The notes under the pieces are model-generated. The model saw only the letters and a program-made list of their open reading frames with translations. It searched no databases and was not told the DNA's origin. A stretch of DNA of 46,230 nt from CAZGVW01 sp964529265 (GTDB lineage: Bacteria > Planctomycetota > Phycisphaerae > Phycisphaerales > UBA1924): positions 1 through 46,230 of the forward strand of contig CAZGVW010000175.1 of assembly GCA_964529265.1 (NCBI GenBank), written 5' to 3'. The position numbers and the translations under genes were made by a program. This document shows, piece by piece, positions 32,214-41,340 of the stretch; positions within the stretch are counted from its first letter, which is position 1; every line of letters starts with the position of its first letter.

Positions 32214-33094
32214 GAGCGCACGGCGAGCACCGGCGCGCATTGCCTGCCGAGGGCGCTTCCCGCGGCGGCTCGCGAGGGCCGGGCCGCCGACACGAGCATG
32301 CCCGCCGCGGCAAACAGCGCCATGGCGCCGGCGGAGGGAATGCCCGGCGCCCACGTGGCGCCGCTGAAGACGTGGCCGGCAACCCAAGGCGAGGTGAGGG
32401 AGGCGCCGAACATCTCGTTCGTGAAGTCATAGACGAGGATCTCGCCCGGTTCATCGTTCACGAAGTACGCCTTGCCGTCACCGATGGCGAGCCCATCGAT
32501 GTCGTCCTCGGGCCCGGGGTATCCGGCGACGAAATCCAGCGTCTCAGCGTCCAGATCGATCGAATACAGGCCCCGAACGATGCTTACGGAGCCATCCGAG
32601 AGCCCGTACAGAGTCCCATCGCTCACATCGAACTCGATGCCGCCGATGTCCCAATCCGCGGCGGGAGAGAGCGCGAAGGTGAGTTCAGATACGCCGGTCG
32701 ATGGATCGACTCGATACAAGCCCTCCGCCCCTTGGCCGCCCGCGGTGCGCGAGGCGTACAGGAACCCATCGGCGGGGTTGAAGGCCAGACCCGTGAACGT
32801 GACCGGGCCGGCGCCGAGCATGAACGTTCCCACCAGCGTGGGCGTCAGCGAGTCGTACGAGGCTCGATAGAGCTGCTGCCCGGACGCGACGTAAAGGTTG
32901 CGGCCGGCGTCGTCCGCCGCGAGCCCCCACGCTTCGATGCCGCTGAAGAGCGGCGTGGCGACGCCGGTTTCGACGTCGATCAGCTGAATCGGCACGGCCG
33001 CGTTGTCAACGCCGACCACGAGTTGCGCCGAGACCGGCGCAGCGCAAAGCGCCAAGGACAGCGCCAACGGCGCCATGTGACGGATCAGGATCAT
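32210..33094 (-). CDS. Secreted beta-propeller-like protein with PEP-CTERM-like tail
   Basis: A 294-residue protein with a signal peptide (MAPLALSLALCAAPVSAQ, cleavage near residue 23). Repeated strand/Gly patterns follow (GIEAWGLAADDAGRNLYVAS, GLAFNPADGFLYAS, GIEFDVSDGTLYGLSDG, GLAIGDGKAYFVNDE) and suggest a six-bladed propeller of DUF4394/SMP-30 type. Near the end, a stretch beginning PGIPSAGAMALFAAAGM and followed by Arg resembles a PEP-CTERM sorting signal, but it is followed by about 25 extra residues, so the signal may not be functional. It starts the two-gene unit with osmC. Binding partner and substrate are unknown. Confidence 0.75.
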   Translation of the reverse strand: MILIRHMAPLALSLALCAAPVSAQLVVGVDNAAVPIQLIDVETGVATPLFSGIEAWGLAADDAGRNLYVASGQQLYRASYDSLTPTLVGTFMLGAGPVTFTGLAFNPADGFLYASRTAGGQGAEGLYRVDPSTGVSELTFALSPAADWDIGGIEFDVSDGTLYGLSDGSVSIVRGLYSIDLDAETLDFVAGYPGPEDDIDGLAIGDGKAYFVNDEPGEILVYDFTNEMFGASLTSPWVAGHVFSGATWAPGIPSAGAMALFAAAGMLVSAARPSRAAAGSALGRQCAPVLAVRS

Positions 33095-33350
33095 GACTCA
33101 TCTCCCGCGTGCGCGCAGGCCGCGATGCAGACCCTCGATGTTGGCTTCCTTCGACCCGCGCGAATGCGAGAACGCCGTGGCATGGCGCGCCCATCGCGGC
33201 AAATCTGTGAAAGCGACTCCTCTCGTGCGCCCGGCTCCGCTCCTGCGCATTGGCGACGCCGGGAATCCGCGGGCAACCGCGGACGGGGGCCAGATTGACA
33301 CGCCGCGGGCCGGGAATCAAGCGAAAAGACACGCCACGGACAACCCGGCA
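33095..33350. other. Gene-free stretch upstream of the secreted propeller gene
   Basis: I see no gene and no convincing promoter here. It should hold the promoter of the leftward propeller/osmC unit. The terminator of the tricorn gene lies just to the right and is listed separately. Confidence 0.5.
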
Positions 33351-33382
33351 AACAAAAAGAGCCGTCCTCCCATGAGGACGGC
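33351..33382 (-). terminator. Intrinsic terminator of the tricorn-type gene
   Basis: On the minus strand the stem GCCGTCCTC/GAGGACGGC (33374-33382 with 33361-33369), closed by a 4-base loop, is followed by TCTTTTTGTT (complement of 33351-33360). It lies about 40 bases beyond the stop of the tricorn-type gene. Confidence 0.85.
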
Positions 33383-33421
33383 CCTGAGGCGCCTGGTTTC
33401 GACCGGACACCGGGGGGGCGG

Positions 33422-36400
33422 TCAGCGGTCGGCCTGGGGCAGGCCCATGCCGGTGCGGTTGGGGTAGGCGGGCCTCTGAGGCGGCACGTAGGGGTTCTGC
33501 TGCAGTTCGGCCAGGATGTGGTTGATGGCGGCATCCAGTTGCGGGTCGCGGCCGCCGACCATCTTGGCGGGGTCGTCCAGAACCTCGATATCGGGGTCCA
33601 CGCCGTGGCCCTCGATGCCCCAGGTGCCATCGGACTCGTAGTAACCGAAGGTGGGCACGGCGATCCCGGCGCCGTCGATGAGCTGGGGGTTGCCGGAGAG
33701 GCCGACGAGGCCGCCCCAGGTTCGCGTGCCGATCAGTTTCCCGAGTCCGGCCTGCTTGAAGTAGGCGGGGAAGGCGTCGCCGCCGGAGCCGGAAAGGCCG
33801 TTGATGAGCATGCACTTGGGGCCGTTGTGGGCGTCGGGGGGCCAGGTCCAGTCGTTGGACTCCCGCCGGGCCCAGTAGTTGGTGACGGGGCGGTTCAGGA
33901 GTTCGATGAACCGGGTGGGGATCTGGCCGCCGGAGTTCCAGCGCTCATCGATGATCATGGCCGGTTTGTGCCGCTGGCCGTAGAACTGGCGGACGAGGTC
34001 GTTCTGTCCGTCGAGGCCGGTGGAGGGGACGTAAACGTAGCCCACGCGGCCGCTGGTCTGCTCATCGACGAAGGCGCGGTTGCGTTCGATCCACGAGCGG
34101 TAGCGGAGTTCGGTCTCGTTGCCGATGGGCTCGACGATGACCTGCCGCGCGGTGTCATCGAGGATTGGTTTCTCGCTGACGGTCAGCGTGACGGCGCGGC
34201 CGACCATGTTCGGGAACGCGGCCCACGGATCCTTGGAGGTGTTCACAGGGACGCCGTTGACGGCGAGGAGGAAATCGCCCTCCTTCACGTCAACGCCGGG
34301 CTGGGAGAGCGGGCCGCGGGCATCGAGATCCCAATCGGCGCCCTTGTGGATGCGCGAGATGCGGTAGGCGGTTCCATCGTCGGTGGTCGCGAGTTCGTAG
34401 TCGCAGCCGAGCAGACCGACGGCGATCGTGGGGGCGCGATCGACATCGCCGCCGCCGCGGTAGTAGGCGTGGCCGACGTTGAGTTCGGAGATCATCTCAC
34501 CGATCACGTACGCGACGTCCTCGCGCGAGGCGCAGTCGTCGAGCATGACGGCGTAGTGATCGCGAACGCCTTCCCAATCGACGCCGTGCATTCCGGGGTC
34601 GTAGAAGTAATCGCGGAAGATGCGCCAGGCGTCGGTGAAGATCTGATTCCATTCGGCGCGGGGATCGACCCAGACGGTCATGCCGGCGTTGACGACGGGC
34701 TTGCCGGAGGCGCCGGCGGAGGCGTCCTGGATGGAGGCGGCGCGGTCGCGGAAGACGAGCAGTTTCTTGCCGTCGGCGGAGATATCGAAGCCATCGGCGC
34801 CCGCGGCGACGGTCTTCTCTTCCTTTTTCTCATCCTTGAGGTCGAAGAGCATGATGCTCGCGTTGCCGTCTTCGCCGCGGGAGGGCCGGCGCATGTAGAG
34901 CAGCTGGCCCTTGTCGTTCACGGCGAGGTTCGTGAAGACGCCGCGCTTGACGGGAAGCAGCATCGCGCGGCCTTCGAAGCCGGAGACCTCGATGATGACC
35001 TCCTTGGCGGGCTTGTCGTCCTTCTTTGAGTCTTCTTCGTCGTCGTCGTCATCCGTGGCGGCGGCGGTGCGATCGGCCGTGAAATCGGCGTTGAAGCCGA
35101 CGGCCGCGGAAACGACGCTGCCCTCGAAGGACTTGCCCCTGATCGTGCCGGTCAGCGTGTATTCGACGCCATCGGGGTCAACGACGGTGCAGTTGAGTGC
35201 GCCGGTGGCCTTATCGAACGTGCCGGAACTGATCGTGGCGGTCCCGATGGGGACCGTCACGCTGCCGGACACCGAGCCATCGGCCGCGACATGCAGGTTG
35301 ATCGTGATCGGCAGCGGGCCGGGCGGGAGCGGCGGCCCGCCGGAGATTTCGCCCGTCCACGTTCCGGAGACGCCGTCGTCGGCAGGCTTCTCTTCCTTCT
35401 TCTTTTCGCCGTTCGCGTCCTCACCGTTGTCATCGTCGGCGTCCTCCTTGCCGTCGCCGTTGTCCTTGTCCGCTTCCTCGTCCTTCCACTTCTCCTCATC
35501 GCTCTTGGCGAGGTAGGGCGATTCCACGTCCTTGCGCAGCGGCACGGCCACGAGCACGCCGGTGTCGGCGTAGATGAACGAGGTGTCGTATTCGCCGTAT
35601 TCCGGGCGGAAGCTGCGGCCGCTCGTGAAGAACAGGTAATCGCCCTTGCGATCGAACGTCGGATAGGAGTCCGCGAACATCCCCGCGGTCACCTGGTGCT
35701 TCTCGTCGTTCTTCGAGTCGTAGAGCCAGACGCACGGCTCGGGCGCCTCCTTGAGCGGTCGCGCCCAGGCGAGCCACCGGCTGTCGTGCGACCACGAGAG
35801 CGTGTTGTCGCCGTTGTCCCATGCCCAAGGGCTCGTATCAATTGTCTTCGTCTCGCCGCCCTCGATCACGTGCAGGTACACGTTTCCAGCCTTGTCCGTG
35901 AACGCGACCTTCTTCGAATCCGGCGACCAGATGGGCTCGAAGTAGAACGTGCCGCTGCCCTCGGTGAGCTGCTTTGTCTCGCCGCGGCCGTCGGACTGCG
36001 TGATGTACAGCTCGTACTCGCCCGATTCGTCGGAGAAGTACGCGATCCAGCGGCTGTCCGGGCTCCACGCGGGGGAGCGCTCGAACGCGCCGCTGCTGCG
36101 GGTGAGGTTCCGCGGCGAGCCGTGCTCGGCGGGAGCCGTCCAGACGTCGCCACGCGCGCTCACGACGGCGCGCTTGCCGGATGGGGAGATTCCAGCCGCG
36201 GAAAAATAATCCTTCGCGTCCACAGGCTTGGGCCGCAAGGTCGGCCGCGCGCCCGGGATCGTGACATTCACGGTGCTCATCATGTTCCCGCCCAGGTCGA
36301 GCAGGTAGAGGTCTGCGCCGTTCTGGAAGACGATCTCGCCCTGACCGCGCTGCCCGGGGCCCATCGACGGGAACTTGACGTCGTGATCCTTGAACTTGGT

Positions 36401-37159
36401 CACCTGCGCGCCGCGGCCGCTGGTCGTATCGAAGCTCCAGATATTGAGGCGATGCTCGGGGCCCGCATCGGAGAGGTAGAACACGGTCGTACCGCGCCAC
36501 ATGGGGATGGTGTCGGTGCCCTCCCAGTCGGTGACGCGGCGCGAGGTGTTGTTCTTCAGGTTGAACAGCCACACATCGGTCGCCATGCCGCCGCGATATC
36601 GTTTCCATGTGCGGAAGTCGCGGCTGTGCGGCGTGTAGGCGAGCCATACTCCGTCCTCGCTCACGGTTCCGTTGGCGCCGTAGGGAACGGGAATCTGTTG
36701 CGGCAAACCGCCCTCTGCGCCGACGGTGAAGAGCTGCGTCTGGCGGTTGCGGCCGGCGAAGGAGTTCGTCGCGAAGATCAGTCTGCCATCCGGCGTCCAG
36801 TCGCACATCCCCTCCGTGCCTGGATGGTGCGTCACGCGCACGGGCACGCCGCCATCGACGGCGAGCGTGTAGAGATCGGTGTCGCCGTCGTAGTTGCCCA
36901 TGAAGGCGATTGACTTGCCATCCGGGCTGAACCGCGGGAACAGCTCAACGCCCGGCGGGCTGGCCAGCGGCGTGGCCACGCCGCCCTCCCTTGGCACGAG
37001 CCACAGATCATTCGCGTAGGAGAACACGATGTGGCTCCCGCTCACGTCGGGGAAGCGAAGCATCCCGGCGTGCGGGGCGACGTCGGCCAGAGCGACGGCC
37101 GGGGCGAGGCCCGCGGCGCCGAAGAGGCAGAGACTGCAAGCGCTGGTGCGAAGATTCAT
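33422..37159 (-). CDS. Tricorn-type S41 protease with inserted acidic segment and beta domain
   Basis: A 1245-residue exported protease. A signal peptide (SLCLFGAAGLAPAVALA) precedes two TolB/WD-like propellers (SGSHIVFSYANDLWLVPREGG, FSPDGKSIAFMGNYDGDTDLY, WSPDSRWIAYFSDESGEYEL). A PDZ domain (about 985-1090, with GDFLLAVNGVPVN) and the S41 catalytic domain follow, with the catalytic-serine motif NGLSGSGGDAFPAYF near residue 1125 and a tricorn-like ELNVGHAYYRGG, where the usual Ser before His is Gly. Unusually, residues about 550-720 interrupt the second propeller with an Asp/Glu/Lys-rich stretch, a beta-barrel-like domain (GTWTGEISGG onward) and another acidic stretch. GAGGAG before 37159 sets the start. 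Tricorn proteases finish degradation of peptides. Confidence 0.92.
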   Translation of the reverse strand: MNLRTSACSLCLFGAAGLAPAVALADVAPHAGMLRFPDVSGSHIVFSYANDLWLVPREGGVATPLASPPGVELFPRFSPDGKSIAFMGNYDGDTDLYTLAVDGGVPVRVTHHPGTEGMCDWTPDGRLIFATNSFAGRNRQTQLFTVGAEGGLPQQIPVPYGANGTVSEDGVWLAYTPHSRDFRTWKRYRGGMATDVWLFNLKNNTSRRVTDWEGTDTIPMWRGTTVFYLSDAGPEHRLNIWSFDTTSGRGAQVTKFKDHDVKFPSMGPGQRGQGEIVFQNGADLYLLDLGGNMMSTVNVTIPGARPTLRPKPVDAKDYFSAAGISPSGKRAVVSARGDVWTAPAEHGSPRNLTRSSGAFERSPAWSPDSRWIAYFSDESGEYELYITQSDGRGETKQLTEGSGTFYFEPIWSPDSKKVAFTDKAGNVYLHVIEGGETKTIDTSPWAWDNGDNTLSWSHDSRWLAWARPLKEAPEPCVWLYDSKNDEKHQVTAGMFADSYPTFDRKGDYLFFTSGRSFRPEYGEYDTSFIYADTGVLVAVPLRKDVESPYLAKSDEEKWKDEEADKDNGDGKEDADDDNGEDANGEKKKEEKPADDGVSGTWTGEISGGPPLPPGPLPITINLHVAADGSVSGSVTVPIGTATISSGTFDKATGALNCTVVDPDGVEYTLTGTIRGKSFEGSVVSAAVGFNADFTADRTAAATDDDDDEEDSKKDDKPAKEVIIEVSGFEGRAMLLPVKRGVFTNLAVNDKGQLLYMRRPSRGEDGNASIMLFDLKDEKKEEKTVAAGADGFDISADGKKLLVFRDRAASIQDASAGASGKPVVNAGMTVWVDPRAEWNQIFTDAWRIFRDYFYDPGMHGVDWEGVRDHYAVMLDDCASREDVAYVIGEMISELNVGHAYYRGGGDVDRAPTIAVGLLGCDYELATTDDGTAYRISRIHKGADWDLDARGPLSQPGVDVKEGDFLLAVNGVPVNTSKDPWAAFPNMVGRAVTLTVSEKPILDDTARQVIVEPIGNETELRYRSWIERNRAFVDEQTSGRVGYVYVPSTGLDGQNDLVRQFYGQRHKPAMIIDERWNSGGQIPTRFIELLNRPVTNYWARRESNDWTWPPDAHNGPKCMLINGLSGSGGDAFPAYFKQAGLGKLIGTRTWGGLVGLSGNPQLIDGAGIAVPTFGYYESDGTWGIEGHGVDPDIEVLDDPAKMVGGRDPQLDAAINHILAELQQNPYVPPQRPAYPNRTGMGLPQADR

Positions 37160-37389
37160 CCGATCAACTCCTCTTTCGCGCCGTACGACGGGTCGGCGCT
37201 GATTCCGCTTGTACCGAAAGGGCCCCTGTTGATTGCGTCTGAAGGGGCCCCGCGCCAAGTTCTGGACGGGTTTCTTTCGGGGTTGGAGCCTTCAAGGAAG
37301 ACGGTAGTCTAAGGCATTCGAGCAGCGCTGGCGGTCGGGGCTCGCCGGTCGGCGAACCCGGGCATCCGGCCAGGTGAGGGAGACACGTG

Positions 37390-38706
37390 ATGATCCGTTC
37401 GCAACTCTGCGCAGGAATCGGCCTGATGCTCACCGCCCTCGCCGCGGCGCCCTCGGCCGCCCAGGGCCCGGAAGGCGCGGAGATCCTCGCCGCCGACCGC
37501 AGCGGCGACGTGATCTACCGCATGGTGGACACCGACCTCGATGGCGTCATCACGGAGCCCGGCGAGGTCAATGTCTTCTTCAGCGCCGCGAATGCGGCGG
37601 GCACAATCGGCCCTCAGAACTTCACCTGCATGGCCGTCGGCGCCGACCGGCGCGTGCTGGTCGGGGATCAGGGGAACCAGCTGGTCTACCTGCTGATGGA
37701 CCTGAACGACGACGGCGACGCCCAGGACGCCGACGAGAGCATCGTCTTCGCCGACCAGAGCAATGCCTCGGGGCATTCCCTCGCTTTCCCCACCGGCGCA
37801 ACGTTCGACCGCGCCGGAGTGGCGTACATCATGAACGCCGGCAACGCGAGCGGGCCGGACGCGTGCTATCGCCTTTTCGACCTGACCGCCGACGGCGATG
37901 CGCAAGACGCCGGTGAGATCGAGGTGTACGTCAACTTCGGCGGGGACAACGGCCCCTACAGCCCGCAGGAGATACTGACCGACGCTTCCCTCCCGGACTG
38001 CGATCTTTACTTCCGCAACTCCTCCGCCAACCTGCAGGGCATCTTCATCTTCCAGGGCTCCGCGCGGTCCGCTGATCGTGGAGGCCCGACGCTCTTCGAC
38101 TTCTGGACGGCAGGCGCCATGGTGACGCCCTCGGCCGGCTTCGCGCTGGAGCGCGACCGCTTCCGGACCAACTTCACGCCCGGCCCGCCGCTGCAGCCAT
38201 ACTCCATCCTCTCCATGTACACGCTCCAGATCGTGTCGGGCGGTGTTGACCAGCTGGTCCGCTGCACGCAGCGCACGCTCGATGGCGACGCGAACGACGC
38301 GGATGAGTCGTTCATCGTCTATGAGAACGCGGCTGCCGGCTTCACGGCCATCGATGTCGCGAGTTTCCCGAATGGAACGGTCTTGGTCAGCGACTCGAGC
38401 GCCGACCAGATCATCCGCCTCGACGACACCGACGCCGACGGCTTCTTCACCAGCGCCGGCGAGGTCACCCCCTACTTCGCGAACACCGGCCCGACGCTCG
38501 CCGATCTGCGGCAGATCTCGATCTACAGGATCCCCTGCCCCGTCGATCTCGACGGCAACGGCGCTGTCGGCAGCGCCGACCTCGCCATCATCCTGGGCGC
38601 GTGGGGAACAACGGGCCCCGGCGACTTCAATGGCAATGGGATTGTCGGCTCTGCCGATCTCGCGATCCTGCTCGGCGCGTGGGGCCCGTGCCCGATTGCG
38701 GTCTGA
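37390..38706 (+). CDS. Secreted protein with C-terminal dockerin-like repeats
   Basis: A 438-residue exported protein. The signal peptide ends after APSAAQ (about residue 24). The body has repeated DxDxD-type, calcium-loop-like segments (MVDTDLDGVITEPGE, LNDDGDAQDADES, LTADGDAQDAGE, DTDADGFFTSAGE) spaced through a probable propeller. The C-terminus is a pair of type-I dockerin-like repeats (DLDGNGAVGSADLAIILGAW and DFNGNGIVGSADLAILLGAW), the planctomycete GC-type dockerin. Dockerins bind cohesins or other surface modules. No cohesin is seen in the window. ATG 37390 is preferred to the adjacent GTG at 37387. It is divergent from the tricorn-type gene. Confidence 0.82.
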   Translation: MIRSQLCAGIGLMLTALAAAPSAAQGPEGAEILAADRSGDVIYRMVDTDLDGVITEPGEVNVFFSAANAAGTIGPQNFTCMAVGADRRVLVGDQGNQLVYLLMDLNDDGDAQDADESIVFADQSNASGHSLAFPTGATFDRAGVAYIMNAGNASGPDACYRLFDLTADGDAQDAGEIEVYVNFGGDNGPYSPQEILTDASLPDCDLYFRNSSANLQGIFIFQGSARSADRGGPTLFDFWTAGAMVTPSAGFALERDRFRTNFTPGPPLQPYSILSMYTLQIVSGGVDQLVRCTQRTLDGDANDADESFIVYENAAAGFTAIDVASFPNGTVLVSDSSADQIIRLDDTDADGFFTSAGEVTPYFANTGPTLADLRQISIYRIPCPVDLDGNGAVGSADLAIILGAWGTTGPGDFNGNGIVGSADLAILLGAWGPCPIAV

Positions 38707-38779
38707 GCAGCGGCGGGCGCTGTGCGCACAGTCATGGCTGTAGGATGAGGCCGACACTCGCACGCGCCCGGAGCAGCCC

Positions 38780-40993
38780 ATGCCCAAGGTCACGGCAGGC
38801 GGTGGTTTCGCCGCCATCTGGTACACACTGAAGAAGGCCCACGCCGCTGGTGGGTTTCTCCGCACGTGGCGCGCCCTGCGCTCCCGCAACGCGTGCAAGA
38901 CGTGCGCGCTCGGCATGGGCGGCCAGCAGGGCGGCATGGTCAACGAGCGCGGCCGCTTCCCCGAGGTCTGCAAGAAGTCCATCCAGGCGATGGCCGCGGA
39001 CATGCAGGGCGCCATCCGCCCGGGGTTCTTCGAGACCTTCGACCTCGATCGACTGCGGCGGCTTTCCTCGCGGGAACTGGAAGCCGCCGGGCGGATCACC
39101 ACTCCCATGCTGCTCGAACCCGGCGCCCGCGGCTATCGCGCCATCTCCTGGGATGACGCCCTTTCCCGCATTGCCGCGAAGATGAAGGCGACGCCGCCCG
39201 CCGAATCGTTCTTCTACTTCAGCGGCCGGTCCTCGAACGAAGCCGCGTTCCTGCTGCAGCTCGTCGCCCGGCTCTACGGCACGAACAACGTCAACAACTG
39301 CTCCTACTACTGCCATCAGGCGTCCGGCGTGGCGCTGGGGACGGTGACGGGGTCGGGCACGGCGACCATCACGCTTGACGACCTCGACCTGTGCGACCTC
39401 GTCTTCATCATCGGCGCCAATCCGGCTTCGAACCATCCGCGGTTCATGCGCACGCTCATCGACCTCCGCCGCCGCGGCGGGAAGGTGATCGTCGTGAACC
39501 CGCTGCGGGAGATCGGCCTCGTCCGGTTCAAGGTTCCATCCGATGTGCGGAGCCTGCTCTTCGGCTCCGATATCGCGAGCGAGTACGTTCAGCCGCACAT
39601 CGGCGGCGACATCGCGTTTCTCCTCGGCGTGGCCAAGGCCGTGATTGCCGCGGGGGCGCATGACGAACGATTCCTCAAGGACCATGCCGAGGGATGGGAG
39701 ACGCTCCGGGCCCTCGTCGATCGACTCTCCTGGGAAGCGCTGGAGGCAAACTCCGGTGTGACGCGCGCGCAGATCGATCGCGTCGCGGACATGTACGCGG
39801 CGTCAAAATCCACAATCTTCACGTGGGCCATGGGCATGACCCACCACGAGCACGGCGTGAAGAATGTGCAGGCGATCGCGAACCTCGCCATCCTCCGCGG
39901 CATGCTCGGCCGCCCGGGCGCAGGCCTCCTCCCCCTCCGCGGCCACAGCAATGTGCAGGGCGTGGGCAGCGTCGGCGCCGTGCCGAATCTCAGGGAAGCG
40001 GTGCTGGAGCGCCTGCAGAGCCATTTCGGCGTCAGCCTTCCGACCACCCACGGCCTCGACACCATGGGGTGCATCGAGCGCGCGCATGAGGGCGGCGTGC
40101 GATGTGCACTCTGCCTCGGCGGCAATCTCTACGGCTCCAACCCCGATGCTTCCTTCGCAGCGAAAGCCCTTCAGAGCGTCGATCAGGTCGTATACCTGAG
40201 CACGACGCTCAACACGGGCCACGCGCATGGAACGGGCCGGGAGACCATCATCCTCCCGGTCCGCGCCCGCGACGAGGAGCAGCAGCCCACCACGCAGGAA
40301 TCGATGTTCAGCTACGTGCGCCTGAGCGACGGCGGCCCGGCGCGGCACGAAGGGCCCCGGAGCGAGGTCGATGTCATCGCCGACATCGCCGAGCGCGTCA
40401 TCGGATCGGATTCGCCGCTCGATTGGGCCTCGATGCGGCGGCATGCGAACCTGCGCGAAGCCATCGGGAAGATCATTCCCGGCTACGAGGCCATCGGCGA
40501 GATGGATCGCACGAAGCGCGAGTTCCACGTCGCCGGCCGCACGTTCCACGAACCGCGGTTCAACACGCCGAGCGGCCGCGCGAACATGCACATGGTCGAG
40601 CCCCCGGCCCTCAAAGGCGGCGGCGGCTCGCTGCGCCTGCTCACGTTGCGCTCGGAGGGTCAGTTCAACACCGTGGTGTACGAGGAGGAGGACCGGTACC
40701 GCGGGCAGGAGCGCCGCGACGTCATCCTCATGAACCGCGCGGACATGGACCGCCTGGGCCTGCACGAGAACGATCGCGTCACCATCCGCGGCGGCGCCGG
40801 CGCCGTGCGCGACATCCTCGTGCGCCCGTTCGAGATTCGCGCCGGCAACGCCGCGATGTACTATCCGGAGGCCAACGCCCTCGTGCCGCGCGACCTCGAT
40901 CCCGCGTCAAAGACCCCGGCGTTCAAGAGCCTCGCCGTGACCATCGAGAAGGAGCGTCGGCTGCCCGTCGCCCCTACAGGAGGCGCCGGATGA
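38780..40993 (+). CDS. FdhF/YdeP-family molybdopterin oxidoreductase
   Basis: A 737-residue enzyme of the formate-dehydrogenase-alpha-like FdhF/YdeP family, using bis-MGD cofactor. A short N-terminal Cys-pair segment (NACKTCALGMGGQQGG, with a third Cys in EVCKKS) could hold an Fe-S cluster, although it lacks the usual four Cys. The molybdopterin domains follow (FFYFSGRSSNEAAFLLQL, IIGANPASNHPRFM, WAMGMTHHEHGVKNVQAIAN, GREGAGLLPLRGHSN-like). The likely Mo ligand is Cys in NNCSYYCHQASG. The C-terminal dinucleotide-binding domain ends RDLDPASKTPAFKS. YdeP in E. coli is linked to acid resistance. The electron donor and acceptor here are unknown. The next gene overlaps by ATGA. Confidence 0.88.
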   Translation: MPKVTAGGGFAAIWYTLKKAHAAGGFLRTWRALRSRNACKTCALGMGGQQGGMVNERGRFPEVCKKSIQAMAADMQGAIRPGFFETFDLDRLRRLSSRELEAAGRITTPMLLEPGARGYRAISWDDALSRIAAKMKATPPAESFFYFSGRSSNEAAFLLQLVARLYGTNNVNNCSYYCHQASGVALGTVTGSGTATITLDDLDLCDLVFIIGANPASNHPRFMRTLIDLRRRGGKVIVVNPLREIGLVRFKVPSDVRSLLFGSDIASEYVQPHIGGDIAFLLGVAKAVIAAGAHDERFLKDHAEGWETLRALVDRLSWEALEANSGVTRAQIDRVADMYAASKSTIFTWAMGMTHHEHGVKNVQAIANLAILRGMLGRPGAGLLPLRGHSNVQGVGSVGAVPNLREAVLERLQSHFGVSLPTTHGLDTMGCIERAHEGGVRCALCLGGNLYGSNPDASFAAKALQSVDQVVYLSTTLNTGHAHGTGRETIILPVRARDEEQQPTTQESMFSYVRLSDGGPARHEGPRSEVDVIADIAERVIGSDSPLDWASMRRHANLREAIGKIIPGYEAIGEMDRTKREFHVAGRTFHEPRFNTPSGRANMHMVEPPALKGGGGSLRLLTLRSEGQFNTVVYEEEDRYRGQERRDVILMNRADMDRLGLHENDRVTIRGGAGAVRDILVRPFEIRAGNAAMYYPEANALVPRDLDPASKTPAFKSLAVTIEKERRLPVAPTGGAG

Positions 40994-41340
40994 ACGTGCG
41001 CATCGCGAAAGACGCACTGCGGATCCGGCTCGATCGTGATGACCTCGCATCACTGGAGCATGGCGCCACCATCGAAGTGGGCGTCGCGGCCCTGGATCCT
41101 GCGGGAGGCCGTCACGGCGTCGTCTGCCGCCTTGCCGCGGACGCCGAACCCGCCGCGCGCGTCTCCATTTCCGGCGGCCTGATGCTCGTGCAGGTCACTC
41201 GAGGCGACCTGGACCGATTGCGCAGCCGAGACATCGAAGCGCTCGAGTTCTCGCAGGATTCCCCCGGGGGCCGGTCTCTGGTCTGCCGCGTCGAGAAGGA
41301 CCGCCGAGCGTTCGGCGCCGCTGCTCGAGGCGCATCGTGA
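40990..41340 (+). CDS. DUF7009-like small protein, molybdoenzyme partner
   Basis: A 116-residue protein with a DUF7009-like outline: MNVRIAKDALRIRLDRDDL at the start, a central beta segment ending with a hydrophobic strand (GLMLVQVTRGDLDRLRS), and a C-terminal LVCRVEKDRRAF that resembles the ILVEKDF motif of that family. Such proteins occur beside FdhF/YdeP and MobA genes in several phyla, and their function is not known. Start and stop overlap the neighbours (40990-40993 and 41337-41340), so translation is tightly coupled. A role in cofactor delivery or assembly of the molybdoenzyme is an inference from position. Confidence 0.6.
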   Translation: MNVRIAKDALRIRLDRDDLASLEHGATIEVGVAALDPAGGRHGVVCRLAADAEPAARVSISGGLMLVQVTRGDLDRLRSRDIEALEFSQDSPGGRSLVCRVEKDRRAFGAAARGAS

